Shown piece by piece: positions 10,670-20,799 of a stretch of DNA of 64,000 bases. The stretch comes from Diacronema lutheri. Its lineage: Eukaryota > Haptophyta > Pavlovophyceae > Pavlovales > Pavlovaceae. Made by a program: the position numbers and the translations under genes. The stretch is from assembly GCA_019448385.1 (NCBI GenBank), contig JAGTXO010000001.1, positions 124,001 to 188,000 of the forward strand, given 5' to 3'. Every line of letters begins with the position of its first letter. Within the stretch, counting starts at the first letter, position 1. Under the pieces are notes generated by a model. That model saw only the letters and a list, made by a program, of their open reading frames with translations. It did no database searches and was not told the DNA's origin.

Positions 10670-12511
10670 ATGCAGGTCTTCGTGCGCGCCGAGCGGTCGC
10701 ACGCGTTCGCGGTGCGGCCGGAGACGACGGTCGACGAGCTGCACGCGCTCGTGCGCGCGCGGCTCGGCGCCGCCGCGCCGCCTCGCCTCGCGCTAGGCGG
10801 CCGCGCGATCGCGGACGGGCGCGTCGCGCTGCGCGAATACGGCGTGGGCAACGGCTCGACGCTCGACGCGCTCGGCCGGTTGCGCGGCGGGTGCGCGGTG
10901 GTGGCGGTGGTGCTCGCTGACGAGAGCATGCACGTTAACCAGATGATCTTCGACGCGCTCACCGTGCTGCAGCACCGCGGGCAGGACGCGGCGGGCATCG
11001 TGACCAACGAGGGCAAGAAGCTGCACCTGCGCAAGGGCAACGGCCTCGTTGCGTCCGTCTTCACGCAGGACTCGATGCTGCAGATGCGCGGCGCGATGGG
11101 GATTGGGCACTGCCGCTACCCGACCGCCGGCTCGAGCTCGAGCGCAGAGGCGCAGCCGCTCTACACCAACTACCCGTACGGCCTGTGCATCTCGCACAAC
11201 GGCAACCTGACCAACGCGCACGCGCTCAAGGGCGACGTCGAGGCGCACTGCCGGCACGTGAACACGGCGTCGGACTCGGAGCTGCTGCTCAGCGTGTTCG
11301 CGCAGGGCCTCGCCAAGGTCCGCTCCGAGGGCACCGACACGCTCGACGCCGACGCCATCTTCTACGCGTGCTCGGTTGCGTTTAAAAAATGCGTTGGCGG
11401 GTTCGCCGTCGCGCTCCTCATCAACGACGTTGGCGTCGTGTGCTTCCGCGACCCGTTCGGGATCCGGCCGCTCATGTTCGGCCGGCGCGCGCAGACCCAC
11501 GGCCGCTACGACTACGCGATCGCCTCCGAGTCCGTCGGCGTCGACATGCTGACGGACTCGTCGGGTGAGCTGTTCGAGCTCGTGCGCGACCTCGCGCCGG
11601 GGGAGGCGGTCTTCTTCCCAAAGGGCGGGCTGCCGCCACTCTCGCGCCACTGCGTGCCCAGCGCGCGCCTCTGCCCGTGCCTCTTCGAGTATGTCTATTT
11701 TGCGCGGCCTGACTCGGTGATGGACGGCGTGGCCGTGTACGAGGCGCGGCTGCGGATGGGCACGACGCTCGCCGCGAAGATCCAGCGGCAGCTCGGGCCG
11801 ATGTGGGAGGAGATCGACGTGGTGATCCCCGTGCCCGACACGAGCCGCACCTCCGCCCTCTCCCTCGCCGAGGCGCTCAACCGGCCATACCGCGAGGGCT
11901 TTATTAAAAACCGGTACATCGCGCGCACCTTCATCATGCCGGGCCACGAGGCGCGCAAGAAGGGCGTGCGCGTCAAGCTGAACACGATCAAGTCAGAGTT
12001 CAAGAACAAGGCGGTGCTGCTCGTCGACGACTCCATCGTGCGCGGCACCACCTGCTCCGAGATTGTGCAGATGGCGCGCGACGCGGGCGCGGCGAAGGTC
12101 TTCTTCTCGTCCGCCGCGCCCGCCGTGCGCTACCCAAATGTGTACGGCATCAACATCCCCACCAAGAGGGAGCTCATCGCGCACGGGCGCGAGGAGGCGG
12201 AGATCGCCGAGCTGATCGGCGCGGACTGGGTCGCCTACCAGGAGCTCGCAGACCTCAAGGCTGCCGTGCAGGACATCAACCCGGCATTGCGCGGCTGCAC
12301 CTTCGAGGCGTCCGTCTTCGACGGCGACTACCTGACGGGCGACATTGGCGAAGATTACTTCGCGCGAGACGAGGAGGACAGGTCGAGGCACGGGCGCGGC
12401 GGCGGCGAGATCAACATCGTGCAGATCCCGCGCGCTCTCTCGATGAAGGACCGCCGCCCGTCGATGGGCAACGCGCAGCGCGTCGCCTACCTCGGCGAGA
12501 CGCAGGACTAG
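10670..12511 (+). CDS. Ubiquitin-like domain fused to amidophosphoribosyltransferase (PurF/Ade4)
   Basis: Intronless ORF of 613 aa catalysing the first committed step of purine synthesis (glutamine + PRPP to phosphoribosylamine). Residues 1-74 form a ubiquitin-like domain that starts MQVFVRA and ends LRGG; it aligns without gaps to the 74-residue FUBI (FAU) leader and retains the C-terminal RLRGG of ubiquitin. Residue 75 is the catalytic N-terminal cysteine (CAVVAVVLADES), followed by LQHRGQDAAGIV, GIGHCRYPTAGSSSSAEAQP and HNGNLTNAH of the glutaminase domain. The phosphoribosyltransferase half has CLFEYVYFARPDS and the PRPP loop VLLVDDSIVRGTT (about residues 450-462). It resembles the E. coli/yeast class that lacks a propeptide and iron-sulfur cluster. 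There is no plastid leader, so a cytosolic site is likely. Processing after GG would expose Cys75, replacing methionine removal as the maturation step (inference). Confidence 0.95.
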   Translation: MQVFVRAERSHAFAVRPETTVDELHALVRARLGAAAPPRLALGGRAIADGRVALREYGVGNGSTLDALGRLRGGCAVVAVVLADESMHVNQMIFDALTVLQHRGQDAAGIVTNEGKKLHLRKGNGLVASVFTQDSMLQMRGAMGIGHCRYPTAGSSSSAEAQPLYTNYPYGLCISHNGNLTNAHALKGDVEAHCRHVNTASDSELLLSVFAQGLAKVRSEGTDTLDADAIFYACSVAFKKCVGGFAVALLINDVGVVCFRDPFGIRPLMFGRRAQTHGRYDYAIASESVGVDMLTDSSGELFELVRDLAPGEAVFFPKGGLPPLSRHCVPSARLCPCLFEYVYFARPDSVMDGVAVYEARLRMGTTLAAKIQRQLGPMWEEIDVVIPVPDTSRTSALSLAEALNRPYREGFIKNRYIARTFIMPGHEARKKGVRVKLNTIKSEFKNKAVLLVDDSIVRGTTCSEIVQMARDAGAAKVFFSSAAPAVRYPNVYGINIPTKRELIAHGREEAEIAELIGADWVAYQELADLKAAVQDINPALRGCTFEASVFDGDYLTGDIGEDYFARDEEDRSRHGRGGGEINIVQIPRALSMKDRRPSMGNAQRVAYLGETQD

Positions 12512-12647
12512 CGCGCGTCGCAAAGGCGGTCGCACTGCGCTCGCACGCGCGCCGCCACGTCGCGGCGGGCGACGACGCGGCGCGCGGCGGCGCGGCGCGC
12601 GCTCGGCGGGAACGCGGCGTCGTGCGTTTCGTGCGTTCGGCCGCTCA

Positions 12648-15363
12648 TCACGGCGGCGGGTTGAGCCACTCGGAGGCGAGCAGCTCGGCCTCCGTCAGCT
12701 GCGCGTACTCGGCCGTCGCGTCCGAACCGGCGCTGCCGCCGCCCGCCGCTTCGAGTTGCGCGCCTGCGTGCCAGCCGTACGCGAAGGCCTCCGCTTCGGC
12801 CGACGCCGGAGCGGCCGCTGCCGCGCGCGACTCGACGAGAGGATAGGCGGCCGCCTTTGCGCGCAGCGTGAGGAGACCAACCTCGTATTGACTGGCGAGT
12901 GTAGGCCGCAGCTGCTCGAGCAGATACTGTGCGCAAGCGAGGGGGGGGAGTTGAGTGACACACGTGCGGCGAATGGGGCGGGGTCACGTCGAGGCGGCGG
13001 GGCGGGAGGAGCAGCGGCGCGCGGACGCGCGATGGCCGCGTGCCCTCCTCCAACTGCCGTCGGGCAGCCGCGCGTTTGCGGAAGGCGGGGGGCTGCGCAC
13101 GCGCGCGCGCGCACCCGCACGCGCCGCTTTCTGAAAAAGTCAGTCGAGAGGACAGACACTGACTCTGCGCCCAGCTGCTCGGCGGCGAGCGCCTTGCGCG
13201 GGGCGAGCGCGTACCGTGCGAGCAATCCGAGGCGTCGCTCAAGCGGCTCGGCGCACACGGACCGGCCGCCGAGCGCGAGCAGCTCGCGCAGCACCAGACG
13301 CCATCGCCGCGCGCCCGCCGCCGCGCCCGCCGCCGCGCCCGCCGCCGCGCTCGGCGGTGCAAGCGCACCGACGAGGAGAGAACGGTCGGGCAAGCCGGGC
13401 AGCTGCACCGCCGTCAGCTGCCACACGTCCGCGCCCGGTCCGACGCTGCCGCTGCCACCGCCGCGTTCGACCTGCGCGCTCGCCTGCGCGGCCGCCGCAG
13501 CCGCAGCCGCTGGCGCTGCCGCAGCCGCTGCCGCAGCCGCTGCCGCCGCCGCCGGCGCGGATTGGCGCGGCTCATGTTGCGATGGCGCGAACGCGTCCCT
13601 CCCATCCGAATCTATGGCGCGCTCGAGGCAGGCGTACGCCTTGCCCTCAAGCCAAAGCAGCGCGCAGTGCACGCCACTCGCCTCCCGCCCACCCGGACTC
13701 GCCTTGCCCTCAAGCCCACCGGACTCGCCCACTGCCCTCGCACTTGAGCTGCGCTGCGCGCGCGCCATGCTCGGCTCAAGCGCCGCCAGCCACCCGTCGT
13801 CGTCGGGTTCGCGCCCGCCGCCGTGCTCACGCGCGCGCGCGCCGTGCGCTGCGAGCGCGCGCGCGCAGAGGGGCGGAGGCTGCGCCCATGCAAAGCCGAG
13901 CGGCGCGGTCACCGTGCGCTGCTGCGCGCCGTCACCGCCCGCCGCCGGGTGCGGCGCCGTGTCCGCGGGCGGCGGCAACCCGACGAGCGAGCAGCAAATG
14001 CGCCGAGCGCGTTCGCGGCTGCCGCTGAGCACCGGGACCCCCATAGGCCGCACGCGCGGCACGCGCGCGCCAGCCGTGGCCGCGGCCGCAGCCGGGTGCG
14101 ACAGGTCCGGGAGCGGCAGGTCCGGGAGTGGCAGCATGCTGCCGCGCAGCGCGCTGCTCGACGTCTCCTCGCGCGGCCGCTTGCCCCCCGCGCCGGCGCT
14201 CGGCACGGGCCCGCCGTCGGCCGCGCCGCCGCCGCAGCCGCCGCCGCAGCCCGCCGCCACCGTTGACAGTGAAGGCGGCGGCTGCGCCGTTGACAGTGAA
14301 GGCGGCGGCTGCGCGAAGACGGGCACTGGCGGGCGCGGCGGTCCGGCGCGATGCGCGGCCATGCCGCCGTGCGCAGCTCCCGCGCCGTGCGCCGCTGCCG
14401 CGGGTGCCCCCTCGCCCGCCCCCTCGCCCGCCCCCTCGCCTTGCGTCCGTCCGCCCGATGCGCGCGCGCTCGCCGCCACGGTCGGCGGTCGCCTCACCGC
14501 CGCCTCCGCCTCGTGCAGGCGCGCGTGCCACGTCGGCCACTGCTCGGGCGGGAACCAGCCGCTCGCCACGTGACTGCCCACCGCCGGCATCGCCTGGCGC
14601 CGGCGGCGGCGGCGGCGGCGCGCGGCGCGGCGGTCACCGCCGGGCTGTGAGTGCCCACGCGCGCGCGCCGCGCGGCGGCTTCGACGGGCGGCGTGCCTGG
14701 CGCGACGAGCGGGGCCGTACACACCTGCCGGTGGAAGCGGAAGAGCGCCTCGATGAACGCCCGGTTGTACACGCCCGGCGGCCGCGCGTCGGCAAACGCG
14801 CTCAGCGCCGTCTGCGCGGGCACGTGCACGGCGGCGATCAGAAAGTGGCAGATGAGGAAGCCGGTCACGTTGTAGCCCGTATTGCAGTGCACCGCGATGC
14901 ACCGCTGCGCATTGACGTTCAGCGCGGACGGCTCGGACGACGACACCGCCCAGAAGGCGGCGCAGCGCTCGACGAACTGCGAGACGAGCTGAGGCGGCGG
15001 CAGCTGCTCAGAGAAGCCACTCACGCCGTCGCGCCCGATGGCGAGCGGCGCCGCGCACGGCACCGTCGCAAACTCAACGTCCCAGTCCTCCCATTCGGCG
15101 GCGGGCCCGGCCCACGCGTCGGAGCCCGGGGCGAGCGCGCTCTCCGCCGGCGCGCGCGGCGGCTGCACGAGCAGCGAGATGGCGAGGCCGATCGGCGCCT
15201 TTGCGTGCAACTGCCGCTCGACGAGCATCGTCGTCGTGAAGCGATCGGCCTCGTCAAGGCCAAGCGCAGCCGACGTGGCCTCGTCGAGCGGCACCTTGTG
15301 CGGCACGAAGCCGCGGAGCACCCGGCCCTGCCGCGGGCAATCAGCCCACATGCGCAGCGCCAT
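12648..15363 (-). CDS. mRNA-capping-enzyme homologue lacking catalytic residues (probable pseudoenzyme)
   Basis: Minus-strand exons 15363-14725, 14593-13115, 12926-12648; 798 aa. Residues 1-213 match the RNA 5'-triphosphatase domain of metazoan/plant capping enzymes (WADCPRQGRVLRGFVPHK; FADARPPGVYNRAFIEALFRFH), but the phosphatase signature reads HCNTGYNVTG, with valine where HCx5R requires arginine. After a Gly/Ala/Pro-rich linker, remnants of the guanylyltransferase fold are visible: SGVHCALLWLEGKAYACLER where KxDG is expected, SLLVGAL where DGE is expected, RRLGLLARYALAPRKAL, DFFRK, and VGLLTL where motif IV DGLI is expected. The chain ends 92 residues into exon 3, so the OB fold is short. 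Exons remain open and join in phase 0, arguing against a decayed pseudogene. It could be a scaffold or RNA-binding regulator; a genuine capping enzyme should exist elsewhere. Confidence 0.7.
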
Positions 15364-15401
15364 CGCGCGGCGCGCTTCCTTGCGGGGACGGCTGGGAAAC
15401 G
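15364..15401. promoter_or_regulatory. Very short divergent promoter, capping-like gene / CapZ alpha
   Basis: Only 38 bp separate the two start codons. Transcripts of one gene probably start inside, or overlap, the other, unless one true start codon lies further downstream. Confidence 0.4.
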
Positions 15402-16688
15402 ATGGCCGCCGCGCCGGACATCGCGCGCCGCCTCGTGCGCGACGCGCCGCCTGGCCAGCTGCGCGAGGTGCTCGCCGGCGTGCGCGCGCTCGTGAGCTTT
15501 GACGAGCGTGCCGCTGTCGAGGCCGCGCTACCCGCCGTCGTCGCCGAGGTGCACGCGCGCGACTATGCGCTCGTCACGCTGCCGTCCGGCGATGCGGTGC
15601 TCCTCACGCCCGACGGGCTGCGGCCGGGCGAGCCGCCGAGCTTCTACGATCCGGCGACGAAGCAGCTGCTCGACATTGACTTTGGCGCCGCGCCGCGCGC
15701 ATCAGCGCCTGGGGTGCGCGCGCGCGCCGCGCGCCGTGCGCGCGCGCCGCGCGCCGTGCGCGCGCGCGACCCCCCCCCCCCCCCCCACCCCCCCGGCCCG
15801 CCCATCCGGGCCCGCCCATCCGGCCCGCGCCGCGACCACCACCCACCCGTCGCGCGGCAGGTGGCGGTCTGCACGGGCGTGTCGCCGCTCCCTCCAGCCG
15901 ACGTCGCGCGCCTCGAGCGGGCCGAGCCACTGCGTGCCGCCGTCGAGCGCCTCCTCGGCGCGTACGTGCGTCAGAACTACCCGTCGGCACACCTGACGGT
16001 CTACGCGCTGGGAGGAGGCGACGAGGGGGCGGAGGGCGACGAGCAGGTGGTCGTCGCGTGCTACGGCGCGAAGAGCGTCGCGCTGGCCAGCATGTACGCG
16101 GGCGCGCTCACCGCGCGCTGGGAGCTGCGCGCAACCGCCGGCGCGGCATCAGCGCGCGGCCATGCGCGCGCGTGCCTTCATACTTTCGAGGAGGGCAACG
16201 TGCGGCTGGACGTCGAGCGGAGCTGGCGCGCGCAGCTGGACGAGGTGGACGGCGTGGATGCGCTCGCCGGTGCGCTCGTCACGCTCGTGCGCCGGAGCGA
16301 GGGCGAGTGGCACGAGGAGCTGCTCGATGGCTTTGCAGATCTCGGAGGGCACGCGATCAAGGCAAGGCGCGCAGCGGGGTGCAGCGGGGCGGGGCGGACT
16401 GGGGCGGAAGGCAGGGGCGCGCAGCCGGTTGGCCGCGCTGTGCGGAAGCCGGGCCTTTCTCTTCTTCTTTCTTGATCTCTTTCCTTGCCTTTTTGCATTC
16501 GCCGCACCCCGCGCGTCAGCTCCACGCCGCACCGGCGCCGCGCGCCGCCCTCGCCGCTGCCTCCGCGCGCGCCCCGCCATCGCGCGCAGGCGCTGCGCCG
16601 TCCGCTGCCGATGACGCGGACGAAATTCGACTGGGAGCGGGCGACCGTGCACGGGCTGGCCGACGAGCTTGCGCAGGCCAAGATCTGA
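15402..16688 (+). CDS. CAPZA: F-actin-capping protein subunit alpha
   Basis: Exons 15402-15713, 15861-16361, 16590-16688; 303 aa, close to the family length of about 286. CapZ alpha/beta heterodimers cap actin barbed ends and also belong to dynactin. Matches include the N-terminal APPGQLREVLAGVR, the middle AYVRQNYPSAHLTVYAL and HTFEEGNVRLDVE, and the hallmark C-terminus ALRRPLPMTRTKFDW built across the last intron. That intron (16362-16589) is AAG|GCAAGG...GCAG, a GC-AG intron strongly supported because the family motif is only restored by this join. Intron 1 is 147 bp, in frame, with a long C run. The beta subunit is not in this window. Confidence 0.9.
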
Positions 16689-16747
16689 GGACCGAAGGCG
16701 AAGGGTTGCACAGGGCCTACGCGGCGCGCAAACCCGGCGCCTAGGCC

Positions 16748-18646
16748 TCAGCCGCGCTCGGCGCGCGCATTGGCCGGCAACTGCGCGCCTGCACACGATG
16801 GCGGCCGTTGCTCAAAGTTGGCAGCGTCCGCGTCGCGATCGAGCACCGCCGAATGCATCGCCAGAAGGAAGGGCGCATAGGCCAGACTGCCCTCGCCACC
16901 CGCCTCGGCGTGCGCGAGGAGCGGCAGCCGGCGGAGCGACCGTCCGGACCATCCGTCCGTGGCCTGCGCGAGCATCAAGAGCATGAGCGAATACCGGAAG
17001 GCGGCGGCAGCGCGCTCGCGCTCGGCGGGCGGCACCTCGTCGTCCATCGCGTCGCGCGCGCGCGCGGTGGCGCTGCCCTGCTGCGCGGTCAGCCGCTGGA
17101 TCGCGGATAGATCGAGCCCTCCCGCGGGCACGAGCGCGACGAGCGGCTCAAACTCGCCCGGCTCGCACACGTCCGACACGACCGCCGCCCTCGCCAGCTC
17201 CTTGACGCACGAGGCGAGAATCATGTATCTGCGCACGGCAGGCGGCGCGGCGGCGCGGCGGCCGACGCTGAGCTCGCGCGCGCGCGACCACGGCGCGACC
17301 ACGGCGCACGCGCGCCCGCGCCGCCGCGCGGCAGTGGACGCGCGCGCCACCTCGCCCACACCTCGCCCTCATCTGCGGCAGCCCGATGAACACGGAGAGG
17401 TCGGCACGGTCCGCGAAGGCGGCGTCGAGGGCGGCGGTGATGTTGGACGTGGCGAGGACGAGCACGTTGGCATACGCCTTGAGCGAGTCGAGCTGCGTGA
17501 GTACCGCGTTCACCACGCGCACCGCGTCGGAGGGCTCCGAGCCGTTGAGCGCCGCGGCGCGGGACGCGGCAAGGCTCTCAACCTCGTCGACGAGCACGGC
17601 GACAAACGAGCGGGGGTCGTCGAGCAGCTCGCGCACCTTTGCGAAGACGGCGCCGACGAGCTTGCCCGACTCGGAGAACCACTTGGAGAAGAGCGAATGC
17701 GCGTTGAGCTCGATCAGCTGGCCGGCGGAGAAGGCGTCGGCGCAACGTGCGAGCAGCTTGTGCGAGAGCGCTCTGCACAGCGACGTCTTGCCCGTGCCGG
17801 GTGGGCCGTGCAGCAGCAGCAGCCGGTGGCAGCTCACAAGATGCGTGTCCACGCCCGAGCTCGCGAACGCGAGCGCCGAGCGCGCATACGAGAGCAGCTT
17901 GTGCTTGACGGAGATGTCAAACAGAAGCGACTCCTGCAAACCGATCGGCCGGCGCGGGCGAGGTGCCGCTCAGCAGCCACGCGGAGCGGCACGCGGGGGC
18001 CTCCGCGCGCGAGGTCTTGGCCGCGCCGCGCGTCGAGGGCGCACGCGCGCACCCAGTGCCCGTCGAGCGAGAGGGCGGGCAGGAGCGTCTGCGTCCACGC
18101 GACGCTCTCCTCGTCACTGGCGCCCATCCCGTCCGTGTACTCGTCGGTAGCGCCCTCATCGTAGAGGGCGTGCACGTAGACGCGCGGCGGACTGGTGAGG
18201 CCCGGCGCGGGCCGCGCGGCGCCCGGCCGCTCGCGGCGCTGCGCCGCGGCCGCCGCCGGACTCCACGGCTCGGCGCCGCCGCGCACGGTCGCGCGCGCCG
18301 AGTGCACCGCCTTGGCGAGCACGGGGTCCGCGCTCAGATCGAGCGAGCCGGCTGGCGACACGGCGGCAAGCGCGACGACCCGCTGCGCGATCTGTTGCCG
18401 CTGCGCGCTCGAGCTCGGCTTGAGGCCGATCTGAGCGGCGCGGCGGCAGGCGCGTGCGCGGAGTGCGAGCGCCGATGTGCGCGCGCACGGAGCGCGTGAG
18501 CCGCCGAGCGTGCGGAGAGGCGCTCGGCCGTGCGACACCCGCCGAGCGACAGCGAAACCAGCGCGCACGCGCGAGCAAGCGCGCGCCCGGACGCGCGCGC
18601 GCGCGCGCGCTCGCACCTCCCACTCGATCTCCGCGCTGCCCGACAT
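16748..18646 (-). CDS. TRIP13: TRIP13/Pch2 AAA+ ATPase (HORMA-domain remodeller)
   Basis: Minus-strand exons 18646-18617, 18430-18053, 17933-17362, 17228-16748; 486 aa. TRIP13/Pch2 hexamers unfold HORMA proteins (Mad2, HORMADs) in the spindle checkpoint and meiosis. The adaptor-binding N-terminal region is followed by Walker A ([10 protein letters not shown], about residues 178-187), [16 protein letters not shown], Walker B (LVDEVESL), [19 protein letters not shown] and sensor region TSNIT, then FVDRADxxxFIG-like [14 protein letters not shown]. The phase-2 join after FIGLPQMRA gives exactly the family spacing to SCVKEL. The C-terminal lid has LSGRxLRKLP-like [15 protein letters not shown]. 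Exon 1 encodes ten residues only. The gene suggests meiosis or checkpoint function in this alga. Confidence 0.9.
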
Positions 18647-18724
18647 CTTGGACGGCAACGGCCTCCCTCGCCCCCCGACACGAGATCCCGCGCTCCCCTA
18701 GCCACGAGTCACGGCAAAGGCGCG
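18647..18724. promoter_or_regulatory. Bidirectional promoter, TRIP13 / FKBP
   Basis: 78 bp lie between two divergent start codons. No TATA-like element is seen; C-rich stretches dominate. Confidence 0.5.
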
Positions 18725-20449
18725 ATGGAGGTGCTCCTCCCACGCGACTTTTGCGACAAGCAGCCGAAGCGGTGGAAGAAGGACGCGTCGCGGCGCGGCG
18801 CGACGCGCGCCATCTCCAAGATCGAGAAGTCGCACGCGCAGCGTGTCGCCGGCAAGCTGCGCGAGCTCGCCGGCGACCCGCGGCTCGAGCGCGACCGCGT
18901 GGCGCGCGTGCGCAAGGCGTCCGACCGCGCCGCCGCCGACAGCGCGGCGCGCGCGGCGGTAGATGCGGAGGACGCGGTCGAGCGCGCGCTCGTCACGAGC
19001 ACGTCTATGCCCTTCGCCGCCGACCCCTCGCGCGGCGACCGCTTCTGGGCGTGCGAGCTGCGCGAGGGCTCGGCGCTCGTCGTGCGGCTGCCGGCCGACG
19101 CCGTCCTCACGCTCACCGCGGCGGTGCTCGTCGAGGCGGCGGAGGGCGCGGCGGCGGGCGCGGTATACGCGCTGCGTTGTCGCACGCCCGCGTACCGCGA
19201 GCCCGCGTGCCTCTGCGCGCTCAGCCGCGCTGCCGCCGGCGCGCCCAACGAGCTCGAGCAGCACAGCCTCAATGTCGACTTCACGGCGGATGGCGACGGC
19301 AAGCTCGCGCTCGCGCTCGAGCCAGTGAACGCGCCGGCGCTCGCGGCGGCCGTCGCGCACGCCGAGCGCGCTGCGCCCGAGGGCGACGCAGACGAGCGCG
19401 TAGGCACCGCACCCGCGCGCGAGCGCGCGCCGCTGCGCGCGCGTGCCCACGTGCACGGCATTGTGCGGCGGGGCGCTCGGCCGGTTGCGCGCGCGCAGCA
19501 GCGGAGCGAGGCGCCGCCGGGCGCGCTCGTGCCCGCGGCGGGCGAGGCTCGCGGCGCGCGCGCGACGCACGCCGCCGCTGCGCTCGCCGAGCGCACGCGC
19601 GCTACCGAAGCGACGCGCACGGAACGCGCGGCGCGCGTGCCGTTGGCCGAGCCGGCCAACGCGGCTGCTGATGGCGGCGTGGCGCACCTCAAGCGCCCGC
19701 GACAGGCGGCGGGCGCGGACGGCAGCGGCATGCCAACGGAGCGCGTCGCGCCACCCGACGGCGCCGCCAAGGAGACGCCCAAATTGAAAGCCTCGCGCCT
19801 CAAGCTCGCGCCCGCGCGCGAGCAGACGGAAGGTGGCGCGACGGTCGTCGAGCTGGGCGACGGGCTCAAGGTGGTGGACAACAAGCTGGGGCAGGCGCAT
19901 GGCGGCAGGCGGGTCGCGACGGGCGACAAGCTCACCGTCCGCTTCCAGGGCCTCGTGCACGGCCCTCCCGTCGGCGCGAAGCGCGCGCGCGGCGGTGACG
20001 ACGAGGACTCTTGGAAGGTGCGAGGCGGGGTTTTTTGTGGGTGGGGGGGGGGGGGGGGAGGAAAGCAGCTCCTCGCGCGGAGCCAGCCGTGCATTGTGCT
20101 GAAGCCCGTGCACCCCCCCCCCCCCACCCCCTCCCCTCCCCCCCCCTCCATGCGCCCCATTCCCCTTGTCCCGCTCCCTTCCCCTTCCCCTTGTCCTTGT
20201 CCCTGTCCTTGTCCCGCTCAGGAGTTTGAGCGCGGCACGCTCAGCTTCACGCTCGGCGCCGGCGACGTGATCAAAGGGTGGGACCGCGGGATCGTCGGCA
20301 TGCGTGTCGGCGGGCGCCGCACGCTGATTGTGCCCGCGCACCTCGCATATGGCAGCAGGGGCGCGCCGCCGAAGGGCAACGGCGGCGGAGTGGGCATCCC
20401 GCCATACGCGACCCTCGTCTTCCGGCTCGAGCTGCTCAACGCGCAGTGA
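18725..20449 (+). CDS. Nucleolar-type FKBP peptidyl-prolyl isomerase with nucleoplasmin-like N-terminal domain
   Basis: Exons 18725-20017 and 20222-20449; 506 aa. The architecture is that of FKBP39/46 and yeast Fpr3/4: a nucleoplasmin-like domain ([33 protein letters not shown]; about residues 100-200), a long Ala/Arg-rich basic middle, and a C-terminal FKBP domain. FKBP motifs are [53 protein letters not shown] and [14 protein letters not shown]. These proteins act as histone chaperones and proline isomerases in the nucleolus. The 204-bp intron sits inside the FKBP domain, starts GTGCGA, holds a G tract and a long C/T tract, and is in frame without stops, so retention would add a large insertion. 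Confidence 0.9.
   Translation: MEVLLPRDFCDKQPKRWKKDASRRGATRAISKIEKSHAQRVAGKLRELAGDPRLERDRVARVRKASDRAAADSAARAAVDAEDAVERALVTSTSMPFAADPSRGDRFWACELREGSALVVRLPADAVLTLTAAVLVEAAEGAAAGAVYALRCRTPAYREPACLCALSRAAAGAPNELEQHSLNVDFTADGDGKLALALEPVNAPALAAAVAHAERAAPEGDADERVGTAPARERAPLRARAHVHGIVRRGARPVARAQQRSEAPPGALVPAAGEARGARATHAAAALAERTRATEATRTERAARVPLAEPANAAADGGVAHLKRPRQAAGADGSGMPTERVAPPDGAAKETPKLKASRLKLAPAREQTEGGATVVELGDGLKVVDNKLGQAHGGRRVATGDKLTVRFQGLVHGPPVGAKRARGGDDEDSWKVRGGVFCGWGGGGGGKQLLARSQPCIVLKPVHPPPPTPSPPPPSMRPIPLVPLPSPSPCPCPCPCPAQEFERGTLSFTLGAGDVIKGWDRGIVGMRVGGRRTLIVPAHLAYGSRGAPPKGNGGGVGIPPYATLVFRLELLNAQ
20041..20058. repeat. Poly-G tract in FKBP intron
   Basis: A G run shortly after the donor, followed at 20109-20220 by a C/T-rich tract leading to the CTCAG acceptor. 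Confidence 0.85.
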
Positions 20450-20530
20450 CTTGGGGGACCTGCCGCCGGCACAGCCCCGCCCGCAATCGTCCAGCCCGCC
20501 GCCGCCGCCCAGCCCACCGCCCAGTCCCCC

Positions 20531-20741
20531 GGGAACCCCCACTCAGACCTCTCCTCTGAGTTGGGGTTCCCGGGGGAACCCCCACTCAGGCCTCTCCTCT
20601 GATTGGGGTTCCCGGGGGAACCCCCACTCAGACCTCTCCTCTGAGTTGGGGTTCCCGGGGGAACCCCCACTCAGACCTCTCCTCTGAGTTGGGGTTCCCG
20701 GGGGAACCCCCACTCAGACCTCTCCTCTGAGTTGGGGTTAG
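20531..20741. repeat. Tandem array of 43-bp palindromic units
   Basis: Units start at 20531, 20574,20616, 20659 and 20702 (spacing 43, 42, 43, 43). Each unit is itself a near-perfect inverted repeat: arm GGGAACCCC plus ACTCAGA, loop CCTCTCC, then TCTGAGT plus GGGGTTCCC. The second unit carries a one-base deletion and a substitution. The array fills most of the gap between the FKBP stop and the next start codon. It is not CRISPR, as there are no spacers. Confidence 0.92.
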
Positions 20742-20799
20742 ATCGACGGGATTGGTGGGTAGAGAGGTTTCCCCGAATAGAGATCGCTTTGATCGAGCG

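Noticed and set aside
10892-10930. An intron starting at GTGCGC right after LRGG
   Set aside because: A GTGCGC does occur at 10891, but no acceptor gives a plausible length, and the sequence after it aligns residue for residue with the PurF/Ade4 N-terminus.
20531-20741. CRISPR array
   Set aside because: Units follow one another without spacers and are palindromic throughout; this is a tandem repeat in a nuclear genome.
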